Positions 22,159-31,490 of a DNA stretch of 64,000 bases are shown in pieces. Positions within the stretch are counted from its first letter, which is position 1. Each line of letters opens with the position of its first letter. The position numbers and the translations under genes were made by a program. The DNA comes from Alisma plantago-aquatica (taxonomy: Eukaryota > Streptophyta > Magnoliopsida > Alismatales > Alismataceae). Location: positions 297,907,558-297,971,557 of the forward strand of contig OY856409.1 of assembly GCA_963693085.1 (NCBI GenBank). Reading direction: 5' to 3'. The notes under the pieces are model-generated. The model did not search any database and was not told the DNA's origin. It was given only the letters and a program-made list of their open reading frames with translations.

Positions 22159-23442
22159 CTATCGAGTGTGAAGAACAAAAGTAAAATCTGGCGACTCGGT
22201 GAAGTCATCTTTGTGTTGGAATTGATTTGAGCTGCACTGGGATGAATTCCTTGGCAAATCATCCTCAAGGTACCTTTCATTATATGAATCTGAAAATGAA
22301 GGTCCTGGGATGTCTACGCAGGATGAGATGGATGAGAGAGGTTGGATGTCATCTTGATGACTCATATATTCTCTCTCCATCTCTACACTTGAGGTTGGAT
22401 GTTCAGATAGATCTTCATGTACAGTCTGAGTCATCCAATCATCTTCTGAGCAAAAAGTACCACCTGAAGAATCTGTTTGTGGTTCTACCACCCCAAGCTT
22501 ATCACCTGGCGTGGAGTCAGGGGTGTCTTCATGCTCAGTAGCCATGTTGTAGTGAACTGTCCATCCTACCCCCTTGACGTCCACCAAGCCTTGTAAAGGG
22601 ATGGTGGCGAATGATGGCTCGTGCTGCTCCAACTCGTCTTCGTTACTATACTCACATCTCCATGTCGAGCAGCTGTCATCATCGTCGTCATCGTCGAACA
22701 AATTGTTCCAAACCATGGTTGACGTACTGCTCAAAGCAAAATGACAAGTCTCAATATGAGAAATGTCACTCTGATCTGGTTCAATATCTGACTCTGGTTC
22801 CTCAAACCAACCTTCTGGTTGTGAGGTCGATTGGCTTTTTGAGTCTTCATCATCGTCATCATGGACCCATTCATGTCTATGACTCATTTCTTCCATTGGT
22901 TCATCAACTGGGTCATCTGGATAGAATGAAGGGCTTTCCCAAGTGGGTTGGTCTTCACAAAAAAATCCTGGTGAATCCAGTTGATGGTCTGAATAGGATG
23001 GTGATTCATACTCCACTTCATACCCAATGGAATGGTCTTGATGACTAACATCTTCATTACCGTGTGATGACAGTTGTAACTGAATTGTAACTAGATCGAT
23101 GAGCTCTTGGAGCCTCCTACCTTGTTCAACATCTTTATCATTAAGTTGTTGTACTTGAGCAGCAATGCTTTCGAGACCCGTCGATTCTGCCATGCACATG
23201 TAAGGGGAACCCGCTGTATCAAACTGATGCTTTAGGATGGACCCTTGTTCAACGGTTTGAATTATACTACTACTACGGTCTGGAGCCCCGGTGGCTTCTT
23301 TGAGATGATGCTCCTGCTTGTCTAATAGTTGCTGGAGCGGATCGACATTTTCTTGGAGATGAGGAACTAGGGAGGTGAGTGCCTTGACACTTTCTCCAGC
23401 TAACTCCACTACCTTGATCAGTTCTTGATCCCATGATAGCAC
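22159..23442 (-). CDS. Acidic ORF of non-autonomous LTR element, function unknown
   Basis: This is the only long frame in the element. The open stretch of 427 codons begins at a GTG (23442) and stays open upstream to a TGA near 23557; the first in-frame ATG is codon 82 (23199). Residues 1-45 are Leu/Val-rich and helical, 100-125 hold another possible coiled coil (VQQLNDKDVEQGRRLQELID), and from ~130 on the protein is very acidic and Ser-rich with runs such as DDDDDDD. There is no CCHC knuckle, no catalytic motif and no RT. It is placed where gag would start after the PBS (23747). It may be a remodelled gag or a novel element protein; I do not recognise it. The fact that 427 codons remain open in so decayed a neighbourhood suggests recent activity or selection. 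Confidence 0.55.
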   Translation of the reverse strand: MLSWDQELIKVVELAGESVKALTSLVPHLQENVDPLQQLLDKQEHHLKEATGAPDRSSSIIQTVEQGSILKHQFDTAGSPYMCMAESTGLESIAAQVQQLNDKDVEQGRRLQELIDLVTIQLQLSSHGNEDVSHQDHSIGYEVEYESPSYSDHQLDSPGFFCEDQPTWESPSFYPDDPVDEPMEEMSHRHEWVHDDDDEDSKSQSTSQPEGWFEEPESDIEPDQSDISHIETCHFALSSTSTMVWNNLFDDDDDDDSCSTWRCEYSNEDELEQHEPSFATIPLQGLVDVKGVGWTVHYNMATEHEDTPDSTPGDKLGVVEPQTDSSGGTFCSEDDWMTQTVHEDLSEHPTSSVEMEREYMSHQDDIQPLSSISSCVDIPGPSFSDSYNERYLEDDLPRNSSQCSSNQFQHKDDFTESPDFTFVLHTR

Positions 23443-23746
23443 GGGAGTCGATGGTTGACTGACAGTCTCCTTTGTTGGAATTTCAACATATGACGATGGT
23501 GGAGGTGAGTATAACTCGACTAGTTGCCAGCAGTTGGAACTGTGGAACTGTGGAAAAACTCACGAGGACAGGTGGACAAGATGACAAGTCTTGCGCAAGC
23601 AAGGTCCATGGCTGAAAAAGGTATGAGAAAAAGAAAAGTGATTTAGTATATATGAACAAGTATGTGTAAAGAAAGAGGAAAACTATGCATGTATATATAG
23701 GCTTATAGTGACAGAACAAAAATCTACTAGGCGTGTAAAACCACCT

Positions 23747-23763
23747 CCCCGGCAACGGCGCCA
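23747..23763 (-). other. Primer binding site
   Basis: The minus strand reads TGGCGCCGTTGCCGGGG, five bases from the 5' LTR. This is the form common in plant gypsy elements of the Athila/Tat group, and it is complementary to the 3' end of tRNA-Asp as commonly reported. Confidence 0.85.
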
Positions 23764-24807
23764 AAAGTTGACCGGCCTTTTTCACGCGTCCAGAAATGAA
23801 CGCGGGACGAAGGAAGGAATCAAGCTTTAAATTTATAACCCGAAACCTTCTAGGCCCCCGCAACTTTTATTATGGGGTTGAAGTAGATATACGGGGTCGA
23901 ACACAGGGACATGGTGACATTTAGGATGCCACAAATCTCATTCTTTAGTCAGATAAGCCAAGACGATAGTCGATAAAAGTAAATGCTAGAACTAGTCTAG
24001 CGGGTTGTCACGATTTAAATCAAAACAAAGAAAAGAAAAGAAAACAAAACAAAACAGAGCTCGTGAGTCCACTAAATAGAGAAAGAGAGTTCCTGGCTAT
24101 GTAACCACAAATGGGGCAGTCTATGCACTCATTCTCGGGCGTAGACAACCCTCGAACACCTAAGCAAGCATCTAGCACGCATAGTGGCATCTGTCTTATG
24201 GGGTCGTCCCACTCGCTCTCGCGATGCGTGACTAAAACCATCAACGATATGTCATCGACCCTCTCTCAAGGAATGACATATCAACACCTCGTAATATACT
24301 AAGTTCCCTCTCAGGTCTTAGGATATTCTGGGGTGTTAGGAACAGAATACCTCAGATCGTCCTCCTCTTGGGTTCTGATCCAAACTATCTTCTCTTAGCT
24401 ATTCCTACAATGGATCTCTCGATATAGGTAGAAATATCAGTTCAAGCGAGTAAGAGATCAACCAAACTAGCAATCATAACGTGGAAAGAGAAAATAGAAC
24501 ATGCAACATACTAGATCTGATATGAATTTACTTGCTTAAGGCAAAAGTATATAAACATGCCCAGATTGGGCCACATAGCCAAGAAGGAGCTAGCTAGCCA
24601 TAGACAAGCATAGCTGGCACCGAACAAAGATGGATAAACATCGTTTGTACAAGAAACAAAGGAATGCAGTAGAATAAAAGAGAAGAGGGAAGAGATATAG
24701 CCCGTAGAGGAGAGGTGGCTCTCGCTCCTCGGCCCCTGTGCAGGTCGGATCTCGGCCCTTGGGTCTTCTCTTCGTCCCTCTGGACTCCTCGGCTCACTCT
24801 CTCTCTA

Positions 24808-24945
24808 GACCATATCGGTCGGCACCCGTATCAGTCGGCGTACCCGTATCGGTCGGCACACCCATATCGGTCGGCGCAGCCGTATCGGTCGACGCACCCG
24901 TATCGGTCGACACACCCGTATCGGTCGACACAGCCTTATCGGTCG
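24808..24945 (-). repeat. 18-bp tandem array, right LTR
   Basis: About 8 units of the CCCGTATCGGTCGGCACA type. It is the shorter counterpart of 19551-19793. Confidence 0.88.
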
Positions 24946-25129
24946 GTAGACTTTTGGGGAACTCGACACACTAGCTCCTTGGTCTAGGCACTAGCTCTTG
25001 TCGGGTCCTCCCTTCGGCTCCCCCATTTTGTAGGTTGGCAGCTGCTATTTATAGGCAACGAGTTGATGAGAGTTGTAGCTTTTATTGGTCCACGTGTCCT
25101 TCATCCGTGTCTTCGATCTTCAGGCATCA

Positions 25130-25390
25130 TGCGACCGTATCGGGCGACGGCCGTATCGGGCAGTGATTGTATCAGTCGGCACGGCCGTACCGGGCGACGG
25201 TCGTATCGGGCAGCGGCCGTATCGGTCGGCGCGACCGTATCGATCGGCGCACCAGTATTGGGCGACGGCCGTATCGGGCAGCGGCCGTATCGGTCGGCAC
25301 GGCCGTATCAGGCGACGGCCGTATCGGGCAGCAGCCGTATCGGTCGGCGCAGCCGTGTCGGGCAGCGGCCGTATCAGCCAGGCCCTATCG
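25130..25390 (-). repeat. 16/18-bp tandem array, right LTR
   Basis: About 15 units of the GGCCGTATCGGGCAGC type. It is the counterpart of 19970-20270, upstream of the TATA box in the element's direction. Confidence 0.88.
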
Positions 25391-25636
25391 GTCAGCTGCT
25401 GGAATTCTTGTCTTTTCAGGTTCGGTACTTGAGAGTCCCAAAATTGGCTAGTTTGGGTACCTACAAGTCTAAAACAGGCTAATTAGCTACATTATTGGCT
25501 ATTTTCACTACATTATCTAATAGAGAGACAGAAAACATAAAACATGAACAAAAGAGTGCATATTAAGACTAAAGTGGCACAAAACTATAGATAAAATGCA
25601 TAGAAAATATGCGCTAATTTGGGTGTTATCAGGAGG

Positions 25637-26890
25637 TCAAGACAAGAAAGAAGGTGCAGAAGAAGATCTGCCCGGTCTGCCTTGGTGGTTCTTCCTCCTC
25701 GTCCAGATCTGCTCCGATACGACATAAAACACCGCATCATCTTCACCGAACTGTGACTATCTTCTGCATCATGCTCATGGCAGAACCTTCCCTCTCTCTT
25801 ATTCTTCTTGTTTCTCGCATTATGAGTGAGTAGTCCCTTTTTGCTGGGGTGCGGGGACTAGCCCCGCTGCCCATGCAAGCATGTTCTCTTGTTAAACATT
25901 CGATGGCAATGTATATAACTTTTCATTTCATTGTTAATCATCAATGTTTGTAGATTGATTATGTGCTTGCTTTTATCTTGTTCTTCCCTATGTTGCAAGA
26001 ACTTCTATATGTAGGGTAGAATGTCAATTAACGAGGTTGACTCCAAAACTAGAAATAGAATGGGATTCCTTGAGGTTGTAAGTGTATGATACGTGGGGGG
26101 ATGAGCCATCTAGCCTACGGTGACGCTTCTGTGGCCTAAACATCCCTTAGGGAGGGCCACATCTTCAGTTGGATATCTATATCTTCATTGTTAATAATTG
26201 ATGTTTTCCTATATATTAATCACCTACTTGCTTTTCGATTAGCACAGTTGACTCCCTGACTAGAAATAGAAAGGGATTCCTTGAGGTCATAAGTGTATGA
26301 TCAGTGAGGGGACAAGCCATTTAGCCCAGGGTGACACTTCTCTGTGCCTAACGCCTGTATAGGGGGCCCACAGCCTCAGTTGGAGGGGGCCCACAGCCTC
26401 AGTTGGATATTTGTATCTTTAGAACTGTAAGTGCATGATCCGGATGGCGATGAGACATCTGATGCCTAAGGTGATGGTTACACGAACCTAAACATCCCTC
26501 CTGGAGGGTTCACAACAGTTCTATTTGGATAGTTATATCTTGCATGGATGTTTAATTTTGGATGTGTTTGCATATGTAGTGGTGGTGAAACCCTGGACCA
26601 TCCCAACGATTCCATATCATTAATCTAGATTCATCTTTAATTTGGCTCTTTACTTTCCAACACTTAGTTTAATTAACCTCAAATCAACCAATCGTTTTAA
26701 ATAGTAGTCTTACTTGAACTAGACTAGACTAGTAATGATTCTTAAAAATGTTGTGCCTTGGGATTCGATCCTTAACTATAATGCGATAAGACCCGTCCAC
26801 TTGCGGGTGGTATTATTGCACAAGGTTTTGGTAAAAGCTCAGGGATTTCAACCCTGAGTGAATTTGTTAGTGCGATAATAAACCACGTCA
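25637..26890 (+). repeat. 5' LTR of Athila-like element, second part
   Basis: Continues the LTR interrupted at 18512. It has GAGTGAGTAGTCCC...GCTGCCCATGC and TAGTGGTGGTGAAACCC blocks matching the LTR at 11228, and three short tandem copies of CTAGAAATAGAA..GGGATTCCTTGAGG (26050, 26260) with GCCTCAGTTGGA nearby. It ends ACCACGTCA, five bases before the primer binding site. Confidence 0.75.
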
Positions 26891-26895
26891 AATTT

Positions 26896-26913
26896 TGGCA
26901 CCATTGTTGGGGA
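26896..26913 (+). other. Primer binding site of Athila-like element
   Basis: TGGCACCATTGTTGGGGA differs from the usual TGGCGCCGTTGCCGGGGA by G-to-A and C-to-T changes. It lies right after the LTR end and before gag. Confidence 0.8.
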
Positions 26914-27163
26914 CAACGGAATAAGTGAGTCAAATCTAGTTCTTTTGAGGCTAATCTAGGATCTTGCGTTTTCTTTTGATACAATTTATCATTCATTTGA
27001 ATTCGGTTCTACTCCGTCAAACTCACTTCGCAAAACTCTTTCCATCCCAAGTACCAACAAAGACTAGTGCAGGCACCGCTCAAACAGTCCCGGTCTCACT
27101 GCTAGCTTTGATCCTGAGATAAACATAACTTTTCATCGTCAGAATAGAGAGAACCAAGCAAGG

Positions 27164-28330
27164 ATGGCTCAAGAGGAGGAAATAGCCTGAAGGGTTGCTC
27201 AAGCCCTTAATGTACAAAGAGATAGGCTTATGCAAGAAGCTAGATCTGTAGTTGAAACAGAAATCCGAGCAGCACAAGCAGCAACACAAGCCGCAGAACT
27301 GCAGAAGGACCTTAGAGAGTTCTCCATTCCTAAAGTTGTTGATGTTCACCACCCAGTACAACCTCCTCCCATCAATGCTCCAAATTTTGAGATCCAAGCA
27401 CATTGGATCACCTTGCTTCAAAATAGCCCATTATATGGTAAGCAAGGAGAAGATAGTCAAGAACATCTTCTGAGGTTTATTGATCTATGTGCGATGACAA
27501 AGCAAAATGGAGTATCTTACGATGCCATCCGACTCCGTCTTTTCAAGTATTCTCTTGCTGATAGAGATATAAGTTGGTACAATTCCTTGCATTGTGTACC
27601 CATCACCACTTGGGAAGAACTTCAAAATGTCTTTCTAGAAAAATTCTACCCTCCTTCTCTCACCTATGAAATTAGGGGTCAAATAACAATGTCCACTCAG
27701 GTCCCTAGAGAATCCCTTACTGAAGCATGGGAAAGATACAAGGAGCTTCTGCGCAAGTGTCCACACCATGGCATCCTAAGAATCAACTCATTGAGATATT
27801 CTATAGGGGTGTGGATGACGACATCAAGAGGTTCTTAGACTCCTCATCTGGTGGTAACTTCATGTGTTAAAGTTATGACAACACATGGAAGGTTGTCACC
27901 TTGGGAGCTGAAAATCAAGCTAATTGGGGTAGATCTGTAGGCAAAGGAGTATTGAAGGTAGTTATGGCTGAAGCTATTCCTGAGTACAAGTCTATCGTTG
28001 AAACCCTTAAACTCTTAGTTGCCAAGCAAGACCATATTGAATCATCCCTTGATTCCTATGAAAAAAGACACTCACTCCCACAACCACAAGAACATAGATC
28101 AAGTCAGCCTCATTGTTCTGTGAAGCATGTAACGACACTGATCATTCTACATTAGCCTACAATGTCCTCTATGATGTTGTTTTAAGCAACGTTTATGGCC
28201 AAGGAGATAATAGTCAAATGGAAAATCTTAATGATGTCAACACCATCCCTAGTCAAGGATATTACAATCCGAATCAGAATAGGAACCATCCTGGTTTTCA
28301 ATACAAAAATCCTTCAGGAGCGGAAAACTC
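27164..28330 (+). pseudogene. gag of Athila-like gypsy element (broken)
   Basis: A likely start is ATG 27164 (MAQEEEIA), followed by TGA 27188. The frame then runs to 27838 with the gag core: APNFEIQAHWITLL, SQEHLLRFIDLC, LFKYSLADRDISWY, W-E-E-L-Q-x-V-F-L-E-K-F and ESLTEAWERYKELLRKCPHHG. This is the retrotransposon gag domain (capsid-like). Near 27780 the reading shifts frame and goes on through DDDIKRFLDSS and GVLKVVMAEAIPEYKSIV. A decayed zinc knuckle, CEACNDTDHSTLAYN, is at about 28118. Capsid assembly and RNA packaging are the known roles. The copy is dead. Confidence 0.8.
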
Positions 28331-28379
28331 ATGACAACTTGGGTCAAATAATTAGCAATGAGGCCCACCAAGATTCCAG

Positions 28380-29942
28380 TATAATCAACAAATTTTTTTT
28401 GGGAATCAAGGAAACTTTAGGGGTAACTTCCAGAATAGGAATTACAACAATTATCACAACAATTCTCAGTTCTAGAATCCTAACCAAGTCCCTTACCAAC
28501 ATCAACAACAAGGGCAACAAGCTAGTCCAGTCTCTCCTGATGACAAGCTATCAACCATTCAGAAGATGTTACAGTCGCAAGAAACTATGATAGCTAACTA
28601 GAAAGCCCATCAGAAGGCTATTGAATCTCAACTAGCTCAACTTGCATCTAGCATGAAGCCACCTGCTGGAGCCTTTACTGGACAACCAGAAAACAATCCT
28701 AAGCACCCAAAACAACTGAAGGATGTCACCATAAGATCTGGAAAAGATTATTTTGATCCTCTTGTTAAGACACCTATGGATATTACTGACAAGGATGATT
28801 CTATGATCATCCAAGACACAACAACACCTGAGTCTCAACTAAAAGGACCAGTTATTGCTGATAAGATAGAAGAGCAAAGCTTTGAGAAATGAACTGATGC
28901 AGAACCAGAAACACCTGAGCCAAATGTGCCAATATACAAGCCTCATATACCTTTCCCAGCTCGATTGAGGTAGACAAAGCTTGACACTCGATTCCACAAA
29001 TTCAAAGAATCTATGAAGAAACTTCATGTCGATATACCATTTCTAGATGCGTTGGATGAAATAGTAGCTTGGACAAAATACTTAAAGTCTCTCCTCACAA
29101 GGAAGTATATAACTGAAGAGTATGAAACAATGAAGTTGGCAACCACCACATCCGATATCATTCAGAGCAAGATGCCCAAGAAGCAGAAGGATCCAAGATC
29201 TTTTGGGGTTTCATGCCATATTGGTGATTCTTCCTGTAAGAAATGATTGGCCGATCTTGGCGCTAGTATCTCCATCATGCCACTTAGCTTTTGTAAAAGG
29301 CTAGGGTTTGCTGAACTGTTCTCGACTGGCATCACCATACAACTTGCAGATAACACTGTGACTCTCCCCTTGGGAATAATTGAGGATGTACCTGTCAAGG
29401 TAGGCAAAGATTCCTATGTTCCGTGTGACTTTGTCATTATGGATATAAAAGAAGACGCCAAATACCCTCTCATTTTTGGTCGTTCGTTCCTTGCCATTGC
29501 AAGAGCTCTGATTGATGTTGAAGCAGGAACCTTGCTACTCAGACTAGGCAAAGAAACTCTCGAGTTCAAAGTTTTTGAAAGCATGTGAAGACCAAGCATG
29601 CAAGAAGAAGTCTACTTGATTGAGTGCATAGAGAAGATGTCACTCCTCATGCAAGAGGATTATGAACAAGAAGATCCTTTAGAAGTGTCTCTGACTAATC
29701 CAAATGTAGAAAGTTCAGTTGATGAACAAATGAAAATTTTTGTTCACCACCTCGACACTGCTGAAGAAGATCCTAAAGCCAAATTTGAGGAACTCAAGGC
29801 TATGAATGTTACTGAAGAACCGAGCAAGAAACTAGAAGCCCCTGAAATGAAACCCCTACCTGAGGGATTGAAGTACGTGTTTTTGGATGATCCCAAGGTC
29901 TACCCAGTCATTATAAATTCCGACCTAACAATCAAACAATAA
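28380..29942 (+). pseudogene. gag C-terminus and aspartic protease of Athila-like element (broken)
   Basis: A single reading frame with several stops (for example TGA 28890, TAG 28972, TGA 29244, TGA 29586). It has an Asn/Gln-rich linker, then RLR-TKLD...IPFLDALDEI and RKYITEEYETMKL, the conserved stretch before the Athila protease. The protease follows with DLGASISIMPLSFCKRLG (Asp-Leu-Gly-Ala, residues around 29251), QLADNTVTLPLGIIEDV and PLIFGRSFLAIARALIDV. The rest (29598-29942) is the linker to RT. Most stops can be derived from sense codons by C-to-T or G-to-A changes. Confidence 0.78.
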
Positions 29943-30099
29943 GATAAACTCCTGACAGAATTAAAGGAAAGAAGAAAAGCCACTGGCTAAAAGATGAGTG
30001 ATCTCATCGGGGTGAGTCAGGAACTTTGCATGCACAAAATCCCCATGATGGAAGATCACAAGCCAACCATGGAACATCAAAGAAAGCTTAAATCAAACA

Positions 30100-31490
30100 T
30101 GAAGGAAGTAGTCCATTGAAAAGTCATTAAACTGCTCACTACTGGAATCATCTATCCGATATTTGATTTGCGATGGGTGAGTCCCGTGCATGTTGTCCCG
30201 AAGAAAGGTGGAACTATTGTGATACGGAGTGAATATAATGAACTCATCCCCACTCGAACAATCACCGAGTGGAGGATGTGTATTGATTACAGAAAGCTGA
30301 ATAAGGCAACCCGAAAGGATCATTTCCCGATGCCTTTTCTTGATCAAGTCTTAGAAAGGTTGGCCCACCAAGAATATTTTTGTTATCTCGATGGTTACTC
30401 TAGATTCTATCAAATACCTATACATCCAGATGACCAAGCGAAAACAACTTTTCCTTGCCCGTTTGGAACATATGCCTTTAGAAGGATGCCATTCAGTCTC
30501 TGCAATGCGCCTGCAACCAGTGTTCATAAAAGTGCTATTCGGTGTACGGGCGGACGGGGCACTGAATAGAGTATATGCGGTATGCGGGAGTATATGTGGG
30601 AGTATATGTGGTTTTTGATTTTTTTTAATAAATTAATATATCTATGTATATTTATATATCAGTCATATAGAATTATATATCACATTGAACAATTACATAC
30701 AAAGACAACATAGAATGATTAATTAGAAGAAAGGGAGTAACAATATCATATAAATATTTAATTAGAAACAACAAAAATATCATATAAATTTCATTTCTTC
30801 AATTCCATGTATGTGTGTTTGGAAAAGCGATGATTAAGTGGCCGCATAAGCGGGTAATCGGCCACATAATCAGGCCTGAACCAATTATTGGTCCGCTTTG
30901 ACATATGCGGTGCAGTCCCCTGTCCGAACCGCTTAAGCGGCCACATATGCGGCCGCACAGACCGATTTCCTGAACACTGCCTGCAACTTTCCAACGTTTT
31001 GTGGTAGCTATATTCGTTGGTCTCACTGAAACTATCACAGAAGTCTTTATGGATGATTTTTCCGTATATGGAGATTCATATGACTCGTGCCTAAAGCACC
31101 TCTCCCTTGTCCTTAAACGCTGTGAAGAAGCACATCTCATATTGAACTGGGAGAAGTGTCACTTTATGGTAAGGGAAGGAATTGTCCTTGGCCATAGAGT
31201 CAGTCATAGAGGTATCGAAGTAGACAGAGCGAAAATCAAAGTGATTTCAAACTTGCTATCCCGACAAATGTAAGAGAAGTTCACGCATTCCTTGGTCATG
31301 TAGGCTTTTACAGACGGTTTATAAAGGATTTCTCTAAGATAACCAAGCCGATGATGAATTTGTTGCTAAAGGACGCTGATTTCCATTTTAACGAAGAATG
31401 TGTAAAGAGTTTCAACAACCTGAAGCATGCCCTTACAACAACACCCATCAATTACCAAAATAATGGTAAATTAAAACTGATTTTATATAA
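30100..31490 (+). pseudogene. Reverse transcriptase and start of RNase H, Athila-like (split by MITE)
   Basis: RT motifs in order: GIIYPIFDLRWVSPVHVVPKKGG, CIDYRKLNKATRKDHFP, FCYLDGYSRFYQIPI and FGTYAFRRMPFSLCNAPAT up to 30517. After the MITE (30518-30979) and its target duplication the same protein goes on with FQRFVVAIF, EVFMDDFSVYG (catalytic FMDD instead of YMDD), LNWEKCHFMV and EGIVLGHRVSHRGIEVD. A frameshift near 31255 precedes AFLGHVGFYRRFIKDFSKI, and then the RNase H lead-in fades out at ~31490. Integrase is missing. Confidence 0.85.
30518..30979. mobile_element. hAT-like MITE (462 bp) inside RT
   Basis: The ends are perfect inverted repeats, CAGTGTTCA and TGAACACTG. The flanks carry the same eight bases, CCTGCAAC, at 30510-30517 and 30980-30987, which is the 8-bp target duplication typical of hAT transposons. 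There is no coding capacity. Internally it has GC-rich palindromic pieces such as GCGGCCGC and repeated GTATATGTGGGA. Removing it together with one duplication makes the RT reading continuous in frame. Confidence 0.93.

Larger units (their letters stand above)
18513..25631 (-). mobile_element. Complete non-autonomous LTR retrotransposon (LARD-like) with acidic ORF
   Basis: It is bounded by two LTRs (18513-20511 and 23769-25631) that both read TGACCG...GTTATCA on the plus strand. It is flanked by the same five bases, GGAGG, at 18508-18512 and 25632-25636. A primer binding site next to the right LTR (TGGCGCCGTTGCCGGGG on the minus strand) and a polypurine tract next to the left LTR set the orientation as minus. 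The 3.26 kb internal region has one 427-codon ORF and no protease, RT, RNase H or integrase, so it must depend on another element's enzymes. It sits inside the LTR of an Athila-like element. Confidence 0.93.
23769..25631 (-). repeat. 5' LTR of non-autonomous element (1863 bp)
   Basis: Partner of 18513-20511, 136 bases shorter mainly because both tandem arrays have fewer units (24808-24945 and 25130-25390). Its terminal bases and the TATA box at 25045-25054 (minus strand CTATAAATAG) are intact. Confidence 0.92.
17077..31490 (+). mobile_element. Decayed Athila-like Ty3/gypsy retrotransposon with nested insertions, 3' end missing
   Basis: The order is: 5' LTR (17077-18512 continued at 25637-26890), PBS (26896), gag (27164), protease (near 29247), reverse transcriptase (30100-31273 around a MITE), then the first part of RNase H. 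Similarity ends near 31490 and no integrase or 3' LTR follows. Gag and protease sequences (DLGASISIMP, IFGRSFLA) and the RT wording (CIDYRKLNKATRKDHFP) are of the Athila type. The LTR is opened by another LTR element, and the RT by a hAT-like MITE. Confidence 0.8.

Noticed and set aside
22227..23048. Plus-strand frames of 104 and 145 codons
   Set aside because: They lie opposite the 427-codon ORF and have no recognisable content. The element's PBS and polypurine tract place coding on the minus strand.
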